Shown here: positions 28,378-36,965 of the stretch, piece after piece | How the letters are laid out: every line of letters begins with the position of its first letter | Position numbering within the stretch: position 1 is the stretch's first letter | Assembly: GCF_000425125.1 (NCBI RefSeq) | Contig: NZ_KE384306.1 | Coordinates: 521,705-585,704, forward strand | Length of the DNA stretch: 64,000 nt | Direction: 5' to 3' | Source: Paenibacillus taiwanensis DSM 18679 | Lineage (GTDB): Bacteria; Bacillota; Bacilli; Paenibacillales; Paenibacillaceae | Made by a program: the position numbers and the translations under genes | The notes under the pieces: generated by a model | What the model was told of the DNA's origin: nothing | Databases searched by the model: none | The model's input: only the letters and a program-made list of their open reading frames with translations

Positions 28378-29325
28378 ATGCAGACAATCGTACTTCAAAA
28401 TTCATTAGAGGATGCCACTTGGGAGCTGAACCAAGCGGAACAAGTGCTCGTTCTCGGTCACTTTGACGGCATACATCAAGGCCATGCGCATGTGATTAAG
28501 CGTGCTTTGCAGCATGGTAGAGAACATGGTCTTTCTGTAGGTATGATGACTTTTCATCCACATCCGAAGCATGTATTTGGCAGAACAGGTTACGACCGTT
28601 ATTTAACGCCACTTCGTGAGAAGGAACGTATTTTGGCTGAGATGGGGCTGGATCGACTATACGTAGTCGATTTTGACACAGACTTTGCACTTATTACGCC
28701 AGAACAATTCGTACATGCTGTGTGCAGACTTGGGGCTAAGCATGTCGTGTGTGGTTTTGATTATCGTTATGGTCACCGTGGGGCAGGAACTGCCGAGAAC
28801 TTGAAGTCGGCAGGCCACAATTGCTTTACAGTTGATATTGTAGAACCTTGCGATGACGAGGGTGTGAAAGTTAGCAGTACACGGATTCGGGGCTGCTTGC
28901 TCGAAGGTGATATGAGGCAAGCTAATCATTTGCTTGGTCGTACTTATGCTATACGCGGCGAAGTAGTGCATGGCGAGAAGCGTGGTCGTACAATCGGGTA
29001 TCCGACGGCTAACGTTCATCCGGAGGAGCCTTACTTTATTCCGCGGCTTGGTGTCTACGCGGTGCGGGCTTTTGTACGTGACAAGATGTATGACAGCGTA
29101 ATGAGTATTGGATTAAAGCCGACATTCCGCAGCGATATGATGGAGCCCGTCATCGAGGCGCATTTGTTTGATTTCGATGAAGATATTTACGGCGAGACGA
29201 TGACTGTACACTTAGTTGAGTATTTACGCTCCGAGAAGAAATTTTCTTCTGTACACGAGCTGATTGATCAGATTCAACGAGATGCAGAGGCAGCACGGCA
29301 GCGTCTACAGTCGTTTCCGTCATAA
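28378..29325 (+). CDS. ribF: Bifunctional riboflavin kinase/FAD synthetase
   Basis: The enzyme converts riboflavin to FMN and FMN to FAD. The N-terminal FAD synthetase domain has LVLGHFDGIHQGHAHVIKRA (nucleotidyl transferase HxGH-like motif), TFHPHPKHVFG and VSSTRIRGCLLEGDM. The C-terminal kinase domain has GRTIGYPTANVHPEEPYF and GVYAVRAFV. Length 315 residues is normal. It is called ribC in B. subtilis, where it also lies between truB and rpsO. Confidence 0.96.
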   Translation: MQTIVLQNSLEDATWELNQAEQVLVLGHFDGIHQGHAHVIKRALQHGREHGLSVGMMTFHPHPKHVFGRTGYDRYLTPLREKERILAEMGLDRLYVVDFDTDFALITPEQFVHAVCRLGAKHVVCGFDYRYGHRGAGTAENLKSAGHNCFTVDIVEPCDDEGVKVSSTRIRGCLLEGDMRQANHLLGRTYAIRGEVVHGEKRGRTIGYPTANVHPEEPYFIPRLGVYAVRAFVRDKMYDSVMSIGLKPTFRSDMMEPVIEAHLFDFDEDIYGETMTVHLVEYLRSEKKFSSVHELIDQIQRDAEAARQRLQSFPS

Positions 29326-29328
29326 TGT

Positions 29329-29357
29329 TTTACATTGCGCGGAATTGATGATATACT
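29329..29357 (+). promoter_or_regulatory. Sigma-A promoter of rpsO
   Basis: TTTACA (29329-29334), 17-bp spacer, TATACT (29352-29357), directly after the ribF stop. Confidence 0.7.
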
Positions 29358-29403
29358 GATAACATTGTCGCGTTATTCGCGGCTTGTCCATAGCTTGGTT
29401 ACT

Positions 29404-29427
29404 CGATCTCACCGACGGTGACGAGGC
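29404..29427 (+). promoter_or_regulatory. Stem-loop in the rpsO leader
   Basis: CTCG (29404-29407) and TCACCG pair with CGGTGA and CGAG (to about 29427), giving a two-part stem between promoter and ribosome site. S15 leaders that bind the protein are known in several bacteria, so this is a candidate autoregulatory element. Confidence 0.45.
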
Positions 29428-29468
29428 TTTCGGATATACTATATTATTTATTTTGGGAGGTGAACAGG

Positions 29469-29738
29469 ATGGCTTTGACTCAAGAACGTAAGCAACAGCT
29501 TATCGAAGAGCACAAGACTCATGCTTCCGACACGGGTTCTCCGGAAGTACAGATCGCTATCCTCACGGAAAACATTGTAAACTTAACAGATCACTTGCGT
29601 ACGCATAAGAAAGACCATCATTCCCGTCGTGGATTGTTGAAAATGGTCGGTCAACGTCGTAAGCTGTTGGCTTACTTGAAAAACAAAGATGTTACCCGTT
29701 ACAGCGCTTTGATCGCCAAACTCGGTCTGCGCCGTTAA
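29469..29738 (+). CDS. rpsO: 30S ribosomal protein S15
   Basis: The 89-residue S15 binds 16S rRNA early in 30S assembly. The sequence is canonical: [55 protein letters not shown] and LGLRR at the end. GGGAGGTG (29456-29463) precedes the ATG at 29469. Own promoter and terminator are visible. Confidence 0.98.
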   Translation: MALTQERKQQLIEEHKTHASDTGSPEVQIAILTENIVNLTDHLRTHKKDHHSRRGLLKMVGQRRKLLAYLKNKDVTRYSALIAKLGLRR

Positions 29739-29751
29739 TAGCTTGAACCCA

Positions 29752-29807
29752 AGCAGCCTGGTTGTGACACGCCGCCGACAACGCGGCCTGCAACCGGGTT
29801 GCTTTTT
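29752..29807 (+). terminator. Terminator after rpsO
   Basis: AGCAGCCTGGTTGT pairs with GCAACCGGGTTGCT (minor mismatches), enclosing a smaller GCCGC...GCGGC hairpin, then TTTTT. Confidence 0.85.
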
Positions 29808-29834
29808 ATCGTAAAGCGGATGTTATTCACTGAG

Positions 29835-29850
29835 GCACCTTCGGGTGCTT
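29835..29850 (+). other. UUCG-capped small hairpin between rpsO and pnp
   Basis: GCACC-TTCG-GGTGC followed by TTTAT. A very stable tetraloop, 28 nt after the rpsO terminator. It could be a back-up terminator or part of the pnp leader. The rest of 29851-30005 holds no pattern I can name apart from the pnp ribosome site. Confidence 0.45.
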
Positions 29851-30005
29851 TATACATAACGAATCGTTGTTGTCCTATAGATGGCATTAGTGCTGATTGT
29901 CCTTATCGCAATAAAGTTGAGAAGGGCACGGTTTTTGCAGCTTATAGCAGGAAATAATGGGATTAGCATAGAAAATAGTAACGTTACATTAAGGAGGGAT
30001 TTCCC

Positions 30006-32213
30006 ATGCATCGCATCGAGATGGATCTCGGCGGCAGACCGTTTGCCTTGGAGTATGGCCATTTGGCTAAACAAGCAAACGCAGCGGTTAAGGTGATCTA
30101 CGGAGATACAGTTGTGTTGTGTACCGTAACCGCATCTAAAGAACCTAAAGATTTAGACTTTTTCCCGCTCACAGTTAACTATGAAGAGCGTTTGTACGCC
30201 GTAGGTAAAATTCCAGGTGGATTTATTAAACGCGAAGGACGTCCAAGTGAGAAAGCGATTTTGGCAAGCCGTCTCATAGACCGTCCAATTCGCCCTTTGT
30301 TCCCAGAAGGATTCCGCAATGATGTTCAGATTATGGATATCGTTATGAGTGTGGATCAAGATTGTCCACCAGAGATAGCTGCGATGATCGGTACTTCCGC
30401 AGCACTCTCGATATCAGACGTGCCATTTAACGGCCCGATTGGTGGCGTTATCGTTGGCCGTGTTGACGGACAATTTATTATTAATCCAACGGTGGAGCAA
30501 GAAGAGAAGAGTGATCTTCACGTCGTTGTATCAGGTACTAAGGATGCCATTATGATGGTGGAAGCCGAGGCAAATGAAGTATCCGAAGAAACGATGCTAG
30601 AAGCGATCATGTTTGGTCACGATGTAATTAAAACAATCGTAGATACGATTGAGAAATTTGTGGCTGAAGCTGGTAAAGAAAAGATGGCTGTTAAGCTGCA
30701 TGCAGTTGATACAGAAGTGAATACAGAGGTTCGTGCATTTGCACAAGAGCGTCTAGTTGAAGCAATCCGTATTCAGGAGAAGCATGCTCGTCAAGATGCG
30801 ATTGATGTTATTAATCAAGAAACAGTTGAACATTTTACTGTGAAGTACGCTGAACAACTGGACAAGCTAGATGACGTCAAAGAGACACTTTATGACATCG
30901 TGAAGGAAGAAGTTCGTCGTTTAATTACACATGACAAAGTGCGTCCTGATGGTCGTCAATTGGCGGAAATTCGCGCTATCGAGTGTGATGTGAAGCAATT
31001 GCCACGTACGCACGGTTCTGGTCTGTTTACACGTGGTCAGACACAAGCTTTGTCGATTTGTACGCTTGGCGCGCTTGGTGATGTGCAGATTCTGGATGGT
31101 ATTGGCTTAGAAGAATCTAAACGTTTTATGCACCATTACAACTTCCCTCCGTTCTCCGTTGGTGAAGCTCGTCCATTGCGTGCGCCAGGTCGTCGTGAGA
31201 TCGGGCATGGTGCATTGGGTGAACGTGCATTATCCAAAGTTATTCCATCTGAAGTGGAATTCCCGTACACAATCCGTCTCGTTTCCGAGGTGTTAGAATC
31301 TAACGGTTCTACTTCACAAGCGAGTATTTGTGCAAGTACATTGGCGATGATGGATGCTGGCGTACCTATTAAAGCTCCTGTAGCAGGTATTGCGATGGGC
31401 TTGATCAAAGATGGCGAACATTTCTCAATCCTGTCCGACATTCAAGGTATGGAAGATCACCTTGGTGATATGGACTTTAAAGTAGCAGGTACAGCTGAAG
31501 GCGTGACTGCTATCCAGATGGATATTAAGATTAATGGTATTGACCGTGATATCTTGACGCAAGCGTTGGCACAAGCACGTGAAGGCAGACTTCATATCCT
31601 GAGCAAAATGATGGAAGCTATTCAAGAGCCACGTAAAACGTTGTCTCCATATGCGCCTAAGATCTTGACAATGAACATTAATCCTGACAAAATCCGTGAC
31701 GTTATCGGTGCAGGTGGTAAAGTCGTTAACAAGATTATTGAAGAAACGGGTGTCAAGATCGATATCGAGCAAGATGGCCGTATCTTTATTGCGTCACCGA
31801 GCCAAGAATCCAATGAGCGTGCCCGCGAAATTATCGAAGGCATCGTTCGTGAAGTGGCTGTTGGTGAGGTGTACACAGGAACTGTTAAGCGGATTGAGAA
31901 ATTCGGCTGCTTTGTTGAAGTATTACCGAACAAAGAGGGCTTGGTTCACGTATCCCAACTGTCAACAGAACGTGTGGCTAAAGTTGAGGATGTTGTAGCG
32001 ATTGGCGATAAGATTGAAGTTAAAGTGACCGAGATTGATCAACAGGGTCGCATCAATTTGTCACGTCGTGTCTTGCTGGAGCCTGCTGGAGCAGAAGGAA
32101 CGGCAGCACCAGCCCCACAATCAAGACCACAACGCTCTGATCGTCCAGATCGTGATCGCAGACCTAACAGCGGACCACGTCCGCCGCGTAACGATCGTCC
32201 GACACAATCCTAA
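30006..32213 (+). CDS. pnp: Polynucleotide phosphorylase
   Basis: PNPase degrades RNA 3'-5' using phosphate. The 735-residue protein has two RNase PH-like domains separated by a helical domain. The second contains [36 protein letters not shown] and [22 protein letters not shown] domain ([18 protein letters not shown]), an S1 domain ([20 protein letters not shown]) and a charged Arg/Pro-rich tail follow. AAGGAGGG precedes the ATG. The rpsO-pnp order is conserved. Confidence 0.97.
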   Translation: MHRIEMDLGGRPFALEYGHLAKQANAAVKVIYGDTVVLCTVTASKEPKDLDFFPLTVNYEERLYAVGKIPGGFIKREGRPSEKAILASRLIDRPIRPLFPEGFRNDVQIMDIVMSVDQDCPPEIAAMIGTSAALSISDVPFNGPIGGVIVGRVDGQFIINPTVEQEEKSDLHVVVSGTKDAIMMVEAEANEVSEETMLEAIMFGHDVIKTIVDTIEKFVAEAGKEKMAVKLHAVDTEVNTEVRAFAQERLVEAIRIQEKHARQDAIDVINQETVEHFTVKYAEQLDKLDDVKETLYDIVKEEVRRLITHDKVRPDGRQLAEIRAIECDVKQLPRTHGSGLFTRGQTQALSICTLGALGDVQILDGIGLEESKRFMHHYNFPPFSVGEARPLRAPGRREIGHGALGERALSKVIPSEVEFPYTIRLVSEVLESNGSTSQASICASTLAMMDAGVPIKAPVAGIAMGLIKDGEHFSILSDIQGMEDHLGDMDFKVAGTAEGVTAIQMDIKINGIDRDILTQALAQAREGRLHILSKMMEAIQEPRKTLSPYAPKILTMNINPDKIRDVIGAGGKVVNKIIEETGVKIDIEQDGRIFIASPSQESNERAREIIEGIVREVAVGEVYTGTVKRIEKFGCFVEVLPNKEGLVHVSQLSTERVAKVEDVVAIGDKIEVKVTEIDQQGRINLSRRVLLEPAGAEGTAAPAPQSRPQRSDRPDRDRRPNSGPRPPRNDRPTQS

Positions 32214-32219
32214 TTGCCC

Positions 32220-32250
32220 AACCTCTTATTACAATATGTACTAAGAGGTT
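32220..32250 (+). terminator. Hairpin after pnp, first of two
   Basis: AACCTCTTA / TAAGAGGTT, 9-bp perfect stem, followed by GTTTAT. Confidence 0.65.
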
Positions 32251-32268
32251 GTTTATACCGTTAAGGAA

Positions 32269-32298
32269 AGAGGCAGATCCCATTCTGGCTCTTTTTTT
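32269..32298 (+). terminator. Terminator after pnp, second
   Basis: AGAGGCAGA / TCTGGCTCT with one mismatch, followed by seven T. It lies 18 nt after the first hairpin. Confidence 0.7.
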
Positions 32299-32330
32299 GC
32301 ACTTGTCCGATTATGTTGTCTGACTTGTCC

Positions 32331-32371
32331 GCATAACGTTGTCCTTTTTAGCATAGAATGGAAAAGGACAA
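32331..32371 (+). promoter_or_regulatory. Sigma-E-like promoter with overlapping 10-bp inverted repeat
   Basis: GCATAAC (32331-32337), 14-bp spacer, CATAGAAT (32352-32359) resembles mother-cell sigma-E promoters. TTGTCCTTTT (32339-32348) in the spacer and AAAAGGACAA (32362-32371) after the -10 form a perfect inverted repeat. TTGTCC also occurs at 32303 and 32325. Confidence 0.45.
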
Positions 32372-32394
32372 TGGTATGAGAAGGGATGGACAAG

Positions 32395-33399
32395 ATGGGG
32401 CCAAATATACGGAAAGTAATAACGGTTATAATGAGCTGCATCTTTGTGTTAGCGATTGTACGTTTAACGGAGGTAGGCTCTTTTGTAAAAGAGCAAAAAA
32501 CGACTGCTTCATGGATGTATGCGTTTGACAGTAATGAACAGTCGGTTATGGTAGCTGATCCTTTAATGGAACGTATTATGGATATAGCAAAATCTCGAAC
32601 GATTCAACCCGTAGACGCTATGATAGATCGGGTGTGGAAAGCCATTCCAGGCTACAACGGGCTGGAAGTTGATGTGGAACAAAGCTACGCACTAAATAGG
32701 CGTGCGGATGGTACAAATTCGGCGCTTCAGCTTGTTTATCGCGAGACAGAGCCGGCTGTCACCTTGTCGCAGTTGCCTCCAAGTCCCGTGTTTAAGGGAA
32801 ATCCGAATAAGCCGATGGCTGCTCTAATGATCAATGTGGCGTGGGGTAACGAATTTATCGAGCCGATATTAGAGACATTACGGAGTGAGCAGGTAAAAGC
32901 GACTTTTTTCTTTGACGGCTCATGGCTGACGAAGAATCCAGAATTGGCTAAAACGATTTATAAGGCGGGACACGAAGTTGGAAACCACGCTTATTCACAT
33001 CCTAATATGAGCACGCTTAGTGAAGGATTACAGCATCAAGAAATCGCCAAGACCGAGAAGGTAGTTAAAGCAACCTTTGGAGTAAACAGTAAATGGTTTG
33101 CCCCACCGTCTGGTGACTTTAATGCGCTTACCGTCCGCACGGCCGCTTCACTTGGGATGCGAACCGTAATGTGGACATTTGATACGCTGGATTGGCGTCA
33201 TCCAAGCCCGGCGACGATCGTGCAACGGCTGCGGACAAAGCTCGAGGCAGGTACCTTAATTCTTATGCATCCGACTTCGTCTTCAAGTTCAGCACTTCAA
33301 AGTATGATTCAGGTGATTAAACAGAAGAAGCTGACGCTCGGAACGGTAAGTGAAATATTGTCGGAGAAGCGGCTTGGGGAGTTAAAAGTTGAGCCGTGA
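32395..33399 (+). CDS. Polysaccharide deacetylase-family protein, YlxY-like (possibly non-catalytic)
   Basis: The 334-residue product has an N-terminal signal/membrane helix (about residues 6-24) and a C-terminal NodB-type domain. The second metal motif is present (GHEVGNHAYSHPNM, H-x3-H pattern), as are the LILMHPT segment and the FAPPSGDFN arginine-loop equivalent. The first motif, normally TFDDGP-like, reads MINVAWGNEF, so the catalytic Asp pair is missing. Position between pnp and the M16 peptidase matches B. subtilis ylxY. ATG 32395 is preferred because AAGGG lies directly against the alternative ATG 32386. A spore-related role is inferred. Confidence 0.82.
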   Translation: MGPNIRKVITVIMSCIFVLAIVRLTEVGSFVKEQKTTASWMYAFDSNEQSVMVADPLMERIMDIAKSRTIQPVDAMIDRVWKAIPGYNGLEVDVEQSYALNRRADGTNSALQLVYRETEPAVTLSQLPPSPVFKGNPNKPMAALMINVAWGNEFIEPILETLRSEQVKATFFFDGSWLTKNPELAKTIYKAGHEVGNHAYSHPNMSTLSEGLQHQEIAKTEKVVKATFGVNSKWFAPPSGDFNALTVRTAASLGMRTVMWTFDTLDWRHPSPATIVQRLRTKLEAGTLILMHPTSSSSSALQSMIQVIKQKKLTLGTVSEILSEKRLGELKVEP

Positions 33400-33453
33400 C
33401 CTTTTTTTTGATAGGATTAGATAGGCATTGATCACGGTTGAGGAGGACCTCCG

Positions 33454-34728
33454 TTGAAGAAATTGCAATTACGTAACGGCTTGAGAGTCGTATTAGAGAA
33501 AATACCTACATGCCGTTCGGTCTCGTTTGGTATCTGGGTCAAGACTGGATCCCGTAACGAGAATGAGACAACGAACGGAATTTCCCACTTTATTGAACAT
33601 ATGCTGTTCAAGGGGACAGAGAGATACGATGCCCAAGCAATCGCGGAATCATTCGATGCCATTGGCGGAAACGTTAATGCTTTTACATCGAAGGAATATA
33701 CGTGTTACTATGCTAAGGTGTTAGACGAGCATCTTCCGATTGCGGTAGATGTGCTGTCTGATATGTTTTTCAGGTCTAATTTTGACCCGGCAGAATTGGA
33801 TAAAGAGAAGAACGTTATTTTGGAAGAAATCGCGATGTATGATGATACACCGGACGATACGGTTCATGATCTGGTGACACGTGCAGCTTATGGAACTCAT
33901 CCGCTGGCTTACCCGATACTGGGAACAGAAGAGCGGCTGCAACCGATGAAGGCCGAACATTTGCGTCAGTACATGAATCAGCATTACAGTGTAGCAAACA
34001 CGGTTGTTGCAGTTGCTGGTAACTTTGATGACTCGATCATAGAGCTGTTAGAACATCATTTTGGTCATTATCATAACGATCATGAAGAACAGCAATATGA
34101 TGCACCCGCATTTCACAGCGATTTGTTGTATCACGAGAAGAAGACGGAGCAGAATCATATTTGTTTAAGTCTTCCTGGTTGTTCTATGACAGATCCACGC
34201 TTGTACGCGATGATTATTTTGAATAATGTGATTGGCGGGGGAATGAGCTCTCGTTTATTCCAGGAAATACGTGAAAAGCGCGGCCTTGCTTATTCGGTAT
34301 ATTCGTACCATTCTTCTCATGCCGACAGTGGTTTATTTACGGTGTATGCAGGTACTGCGCCAAAGCAGACGACTGACGTGCTTAATCTGACGCTGGAAGT
34401 GCTTGAAGGAATGACAGCAAAAGGATTAACCAGTGACGAGCTGAAGAAGGGCAAAGAGCAGCTCAAAGGCAGTCTCATACTAAGTCTGGAAAGCACAGGC
34501 AGTAGAATGAATCGTCTAGGCAAGAACGAATTGATGGTAGGCAGACATTATACATTAGATGAAATTATCGCTCGTATTGAGGCTGTGACGATGGATGATG
34601 TGGATCACATTATTAAGCAAATGGTGTCCAAGCCTTTTGCTGTGTCCATGGTAGGCGCCAATGATCAGGCGATTTCGGCTTTTAGGAGGGATTATCTTGT
34701 CGCAAGCGACTTACGAGGTTCAAATTAA
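33454..34728 (+). CDS. mlpA: M16-family zinc peptidase (MlpA/YmxG-like)
   Basis: The 424-residue product is a processing-peptidase-like M16 protein. The inverted zinc motif HFIEHMLFKG (HxxEH) is near residues 46-55, with the distal Glu in the KEKNVILEEIAMYDD segment. The C-terminal half has the second M16 fold with GGGMSSRLFQEIREKRGLAYSVYS. It starts with TTG at 33454 after GAGGAGG. The locus is that of B. subtilis mlpA. dut overlaps its 3' end by 32 bp. Confidence 0.92.
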   Translation: MKKLQLRNGLRVVLEKIPTCRSVSFGIWVKTGSRNENETTNGISHFIEHMLFKGTERYDAQAIAESFDAIGGNVNAFTSKEYTCYYAKVLDEHLPIAVDVLSDMFFRSNFDPAELDKEKNVILEEIAMYDDTPDDTVHDLVTRAAYGTHPLAYPILGTEERLQPMKAEHLRQYMNQHYSVANTVVAVAGNFDDSIIELLEHHFGHYHNDHEEQQYDAPAFHSDLLYHEKKTEQNHICLSLPGCSMTDPRLYAMIILNNVIGGGMSSRLFQEIREKRGLAYSVYSYHSSHADSGLFTVYAGTAPKQTTDVLNLTLEVLEGMTAKGLTSDELKKGKEQLKGSLILSLESTGSRMNRLGKNELMVGRHYTLDEIIARIEAVTMDDVDHIIKQMVSKPFAVSMVGANDQAISAFRRDYLVASDLRGSN

Positions 34729-35155
34729 GAAATTACCAGGTAACGAAGACGTTCCGATGCCACAGCAAATGTCTGAATTGGCAGCAGGATTTGATTTATA
34801 TGCAGCAGTTGAACAGCCTTTAACTCTCGCCCCAGGACATCGTGCACTTGTACCTACTGGATTTGCGATGGCACTTCCGCCTCAATTAGAAGCGCAGGTT
34901 CGACCACGAAGTGGATTAGCGTATAAACACGGCGTTACTTGTCTAAACTCACCAGGCACGATTGATGCGGATTATCGCGGCGAAGTCAAAGTGTTATTAA
35001 TTAACCACGGTCAGGTAGCATTTACGATTGAGCGAAATGAACGTATCGCTCAAATGGTAATTCAAGAAGTTCCGACCGTTCAGCTTGTTCAGGTTGATGA
35101 ATTAACAGAGACGGTACGCGGTGAAGGTGGATTCGGCCACACAGGCACTAAATAA
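34697..35155 (+). CDS. dut: dUTP diphosphatase (trimeric dUTPase)
   Basis: Dut hydrolyses dUTP to dUMP. The 152-residue product contains the five trimeric dUTPase motifs: AGFDLYAA, RPRSGLAYKHG, NSPGTIDADYRGEV, NERIAQMVI and the C-terminal RGEGGFGHTG. The start is TTG at 34697, supported by AGGAGG (34684-34689). This overlaps the end of mlpA by 32 bp in another frame. In B. subtilis mlpA is followed by ymxH instead. Confidence 0.94.
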   Translation: MSQATYEVQIKKLPGNEDVPMPQQMSELAAGFDLYAAVEQPLTLAPGHRALVPTGFAMALPPQLEAQVRPRSGLAYKHGVTCLNSPGTIDADYRGEVKVLLINHGQVAFTIERNERIAQMVIQEVPTVQLVQVDELTETVRGEGGFGHTGTK

Positions 35156-35163
35156 TGTCATAA

Positions 35164-35202
35164 CAACAGCACGTCTCCGCTAAGGGGTCGTGCTGTTTTT
35201 TT
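35164..35202 (+). terminator. Terminator after dut
   Basis: AACAGCACG / CGTGCTGTT with a T run of seven; strong. Confidence 0.85.
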
Positions 35203-35314
35203 ATCATTTATTTTTTAACTACTTATTTTAGTGTTACTTTTCTAGTATTACTTCTAAGTAAGATGTCCTTTCTTCATACTTTAGTTTGGTATTCATTTAA
35301 GTACAACAACTGCT

Positions 35315-35343
35315 GCACCCTTTCTAGGCTACTGCATAAAATG
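35315..35343 (+). promoter_or_regulatory. Weak sigma-K-like promoter before dpaA
   Basis: GCACC (35315-35319) and CATAAAATG (35335-35343) approximate the sigma-K pattern (AC at -35, CATANNNTA at -10). The spacing is slightly short and the last -10 base deviates. Dipicolinate synthase genes are sigma-K dependent in B. subtilis. Confidence 0.3.
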
Positions 35344-35388
35344 TGCTATATGTGGAGTAGGGCAATTAGAAAGGAGTGAGGGGCGAAC

Positions 35389-36288
35389 ATGTTGACCGGA
35401 GTTCATGTCGTGTTCATAGGCGGAGATGCCAGACAGCTCGAAATGTTTCAGAAACTAGCGGAGCTGGATGCCAGCGTCACCTTAATCGGATTTGACCAAT
35501 TGTCGAATCCATATCATGGTGTACAGCGTCAACCGTTGTCTCCCGAGCTGTTGCAGACCGCTGATGCACTTGTGTTGCCGGCAGTAGGAACGGATGATAA
35601 CGGTCGTGTACATGCGATATTCACTTCCGAAGAATTAACGCTGACCGAAGAGCTAGTGGCTGCGCTTCCGAAGCACGCAGTTATATTTACAGGTATGGCT
35701 AAACCTTACTTAAGTAATCTTTGCGGAACACACAATATCCAGTTAGTGGAATTGTTTGAGCGTGATGATGTTGCGATCTACAACTCAATTCCGACAGCAG
35801 AGGGTGCCATAATGATGGCGATCCAGCATACGGATATTACGCTTCATGGCTCTGAGACCGTAGTTCTTGGCATGGGAAGAACAGGTTTTACAATGGCTCG
35901 CAGCCTCTTAGGTCTGGGCGCTAATGTGCGTATCGGGGTGCGCCGAGATGAACATTTTGCACGGGCTACGGAGATGGGTTTTAAGCCGTTTTATGTTAGC
36001 GAATTGTCAACTCAGGTGACAAATATCGACTTGCTTTTTAATACGATACCGACTATGATAGTCACAGCACAGGTCATCGCTCAGATGCCGAACCGTGCGG
36101 TGCTTATCGATTTGGCTTCTAAGCCAGGAGGCATTGATTTTCGTTTCGCTGAGAAGCGCGGAATTAAAGCCATGTTAGCCCCTGGATTGCCAGGAATCGT
36201 AGCACCGAAGACCGCGGGCCGCATTCTTGCTCACATCATCAGCCAACTGCTGTCGGAGATTACGCAGAAGCGGGGGAATGAGGCATGA
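35389..36288 (+). CDS. dpaA: Dipicolinate synthase subunit A
   Basis: DpaA (SpoVFA) with DpaB oxidises dihydrodipicolinate to dipicolinic acid in the mother cell for spore heat resistance. The 299-residue product has a Rossmann-type NAD(P)-binding motif VVLGMGRTGFTMARSLLGLG near residues 163-182 and an N-terminal domain beginning VHVVFIGGDARQLEMFQKL. AAGGAG lies upstream of the ATG. It is followed by dpaB (4-bp overlap), asd, dapG and dapA as in B. subtilis. Confidence 0.95.
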   Translation: MLTGVHVVFIGGDARQLEMFQKLAELDASVTLIGFDQLSNPYHGVQRQPLSPELLQTADALVLPAVGTDDNGRVHAIFTSEELTLTEELVAALPKHAVIFTGMAKPYLSNLCGTHNIQLVELFERDDVAIYNSIPTAEGAIMMAIQHTDITLHGSETVVLGMGRTGFTMARSLLGLGANVRIGVRRDEHFARATEMGFKPFYVSELSTQVTNIDLLFNTIPTMIVTAQVIAQMPNRAVLIDLASKPGGIDFRFAEKRGIKAMLAPGLPGIVAPKTAGRILAHIISQLLSEITQKRGNEA

Positions 36289-36887
36289 GCCTTGATTATA
36301 GGGGGATTACCGTCGGTTATGCTTTGACGGGGTCTCATTGTACGTTCGAAGAAGTAATGCCGCAAATTCAGCGATTTGTTGATTTGGGTGCACGTGTTGT
36401 GCCTATCGTATCCAATACGATTATGACGACGGATACCCGCTTCGGAAAGTCGCAACATTGGCAGCAGCAGTTGAAAGATATTACAGGTAATGATATGATT
36501 TCTTCAATTGTTGAGGCTGAACCATTAGGGCCTTCCAAGCTGTTGGATGTCCTTGTTATCGCACCATGCACAGGGAATACGACAAGCAAGCTAGCCAATG
36601 CTGTTACAGACAGTCCGGTGTTAATGGCAGCTAAAGCACAGATGCGCAATTTAAGACCACTTGTGCTTGCTATTTCCACTAATGATGGGCTGGGGCTGAA
36701 TGCAGCTAACATAGCGAAGTTGCTTGTTACGAAGAACATATACTTTGTCCCGTATGGTCAGGATAATCCGGCACAGAAGCCGAATTCATTAGTTGCTAGA
36801 ATGGAATTGATTCCTGAAGCGTGTGCAGCGGCTCTTGAAGGCAAACAGTTGCAGCCGCTCATCATAGAACGCTTTCAGTATAAATGA
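36285..36887 (+). CDS. dpaB: Dipicolinate synthase subunit B (flavoprotein-like)
   Basis: The 200-residue product belongs to the flavoprotein/HFCD fold of SpoVFB. Visible features are ITVGYALTGSHCTFEEVMP at the N-terminus, LVIAPCTGNTTSKLANAVTD in the centre, and RNLRPLVLAISTNDGLGLNA. The ATG overlaps the dpaA stop by 4 bp, so both subunits are made together. Confidence 0.95.
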   Translation: MSLDYRGITVGYALTGSHCTFEEVMPQIQRFVDLGARVVPIVSNTIMTTDTRFGKSQHWQQQLKDITGNDMISSIVEAEPLGPSKLLDVLVIAPCTGNTTSKLANAVTDSPVLMAAKAQMRNLRPLVLAISTNDGLGLNAANIAKLLVTKNIYFVPYGQDNPAQKPNSLVARMELIPEACAAALEGKQLQPLIIERFQYK

Positions 36888-36899
36888 CATGGCTTGACC

Positions 36900-36930
36900 G
36901 AGCGTGATGATCGATGATATCACGCTCTTT
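36900..36930 (+). terminator. Hairpin between dpaB and asd
   Basis: GAGCGTGAT / ATCACGCTC, 9-bp perfect stem with a 10-nt loop, followed by only TTT. A partial terminator would separate sporulation-specific dpaAB from housekeeping asd. Confidence 0.6.
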
Positions 36931-36965
36931 ACGCACTTATGCGGGGTAGAGGGGAGAAACGACAA

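Noticed and set aside
35203-35388. Lysine riboswitch ahead of the dpa-asd-dap cluster
   Set aside because: The interval is too short and AT-rich and shows no matching stems; no lysine-riboswitch core was seen before dapG either.
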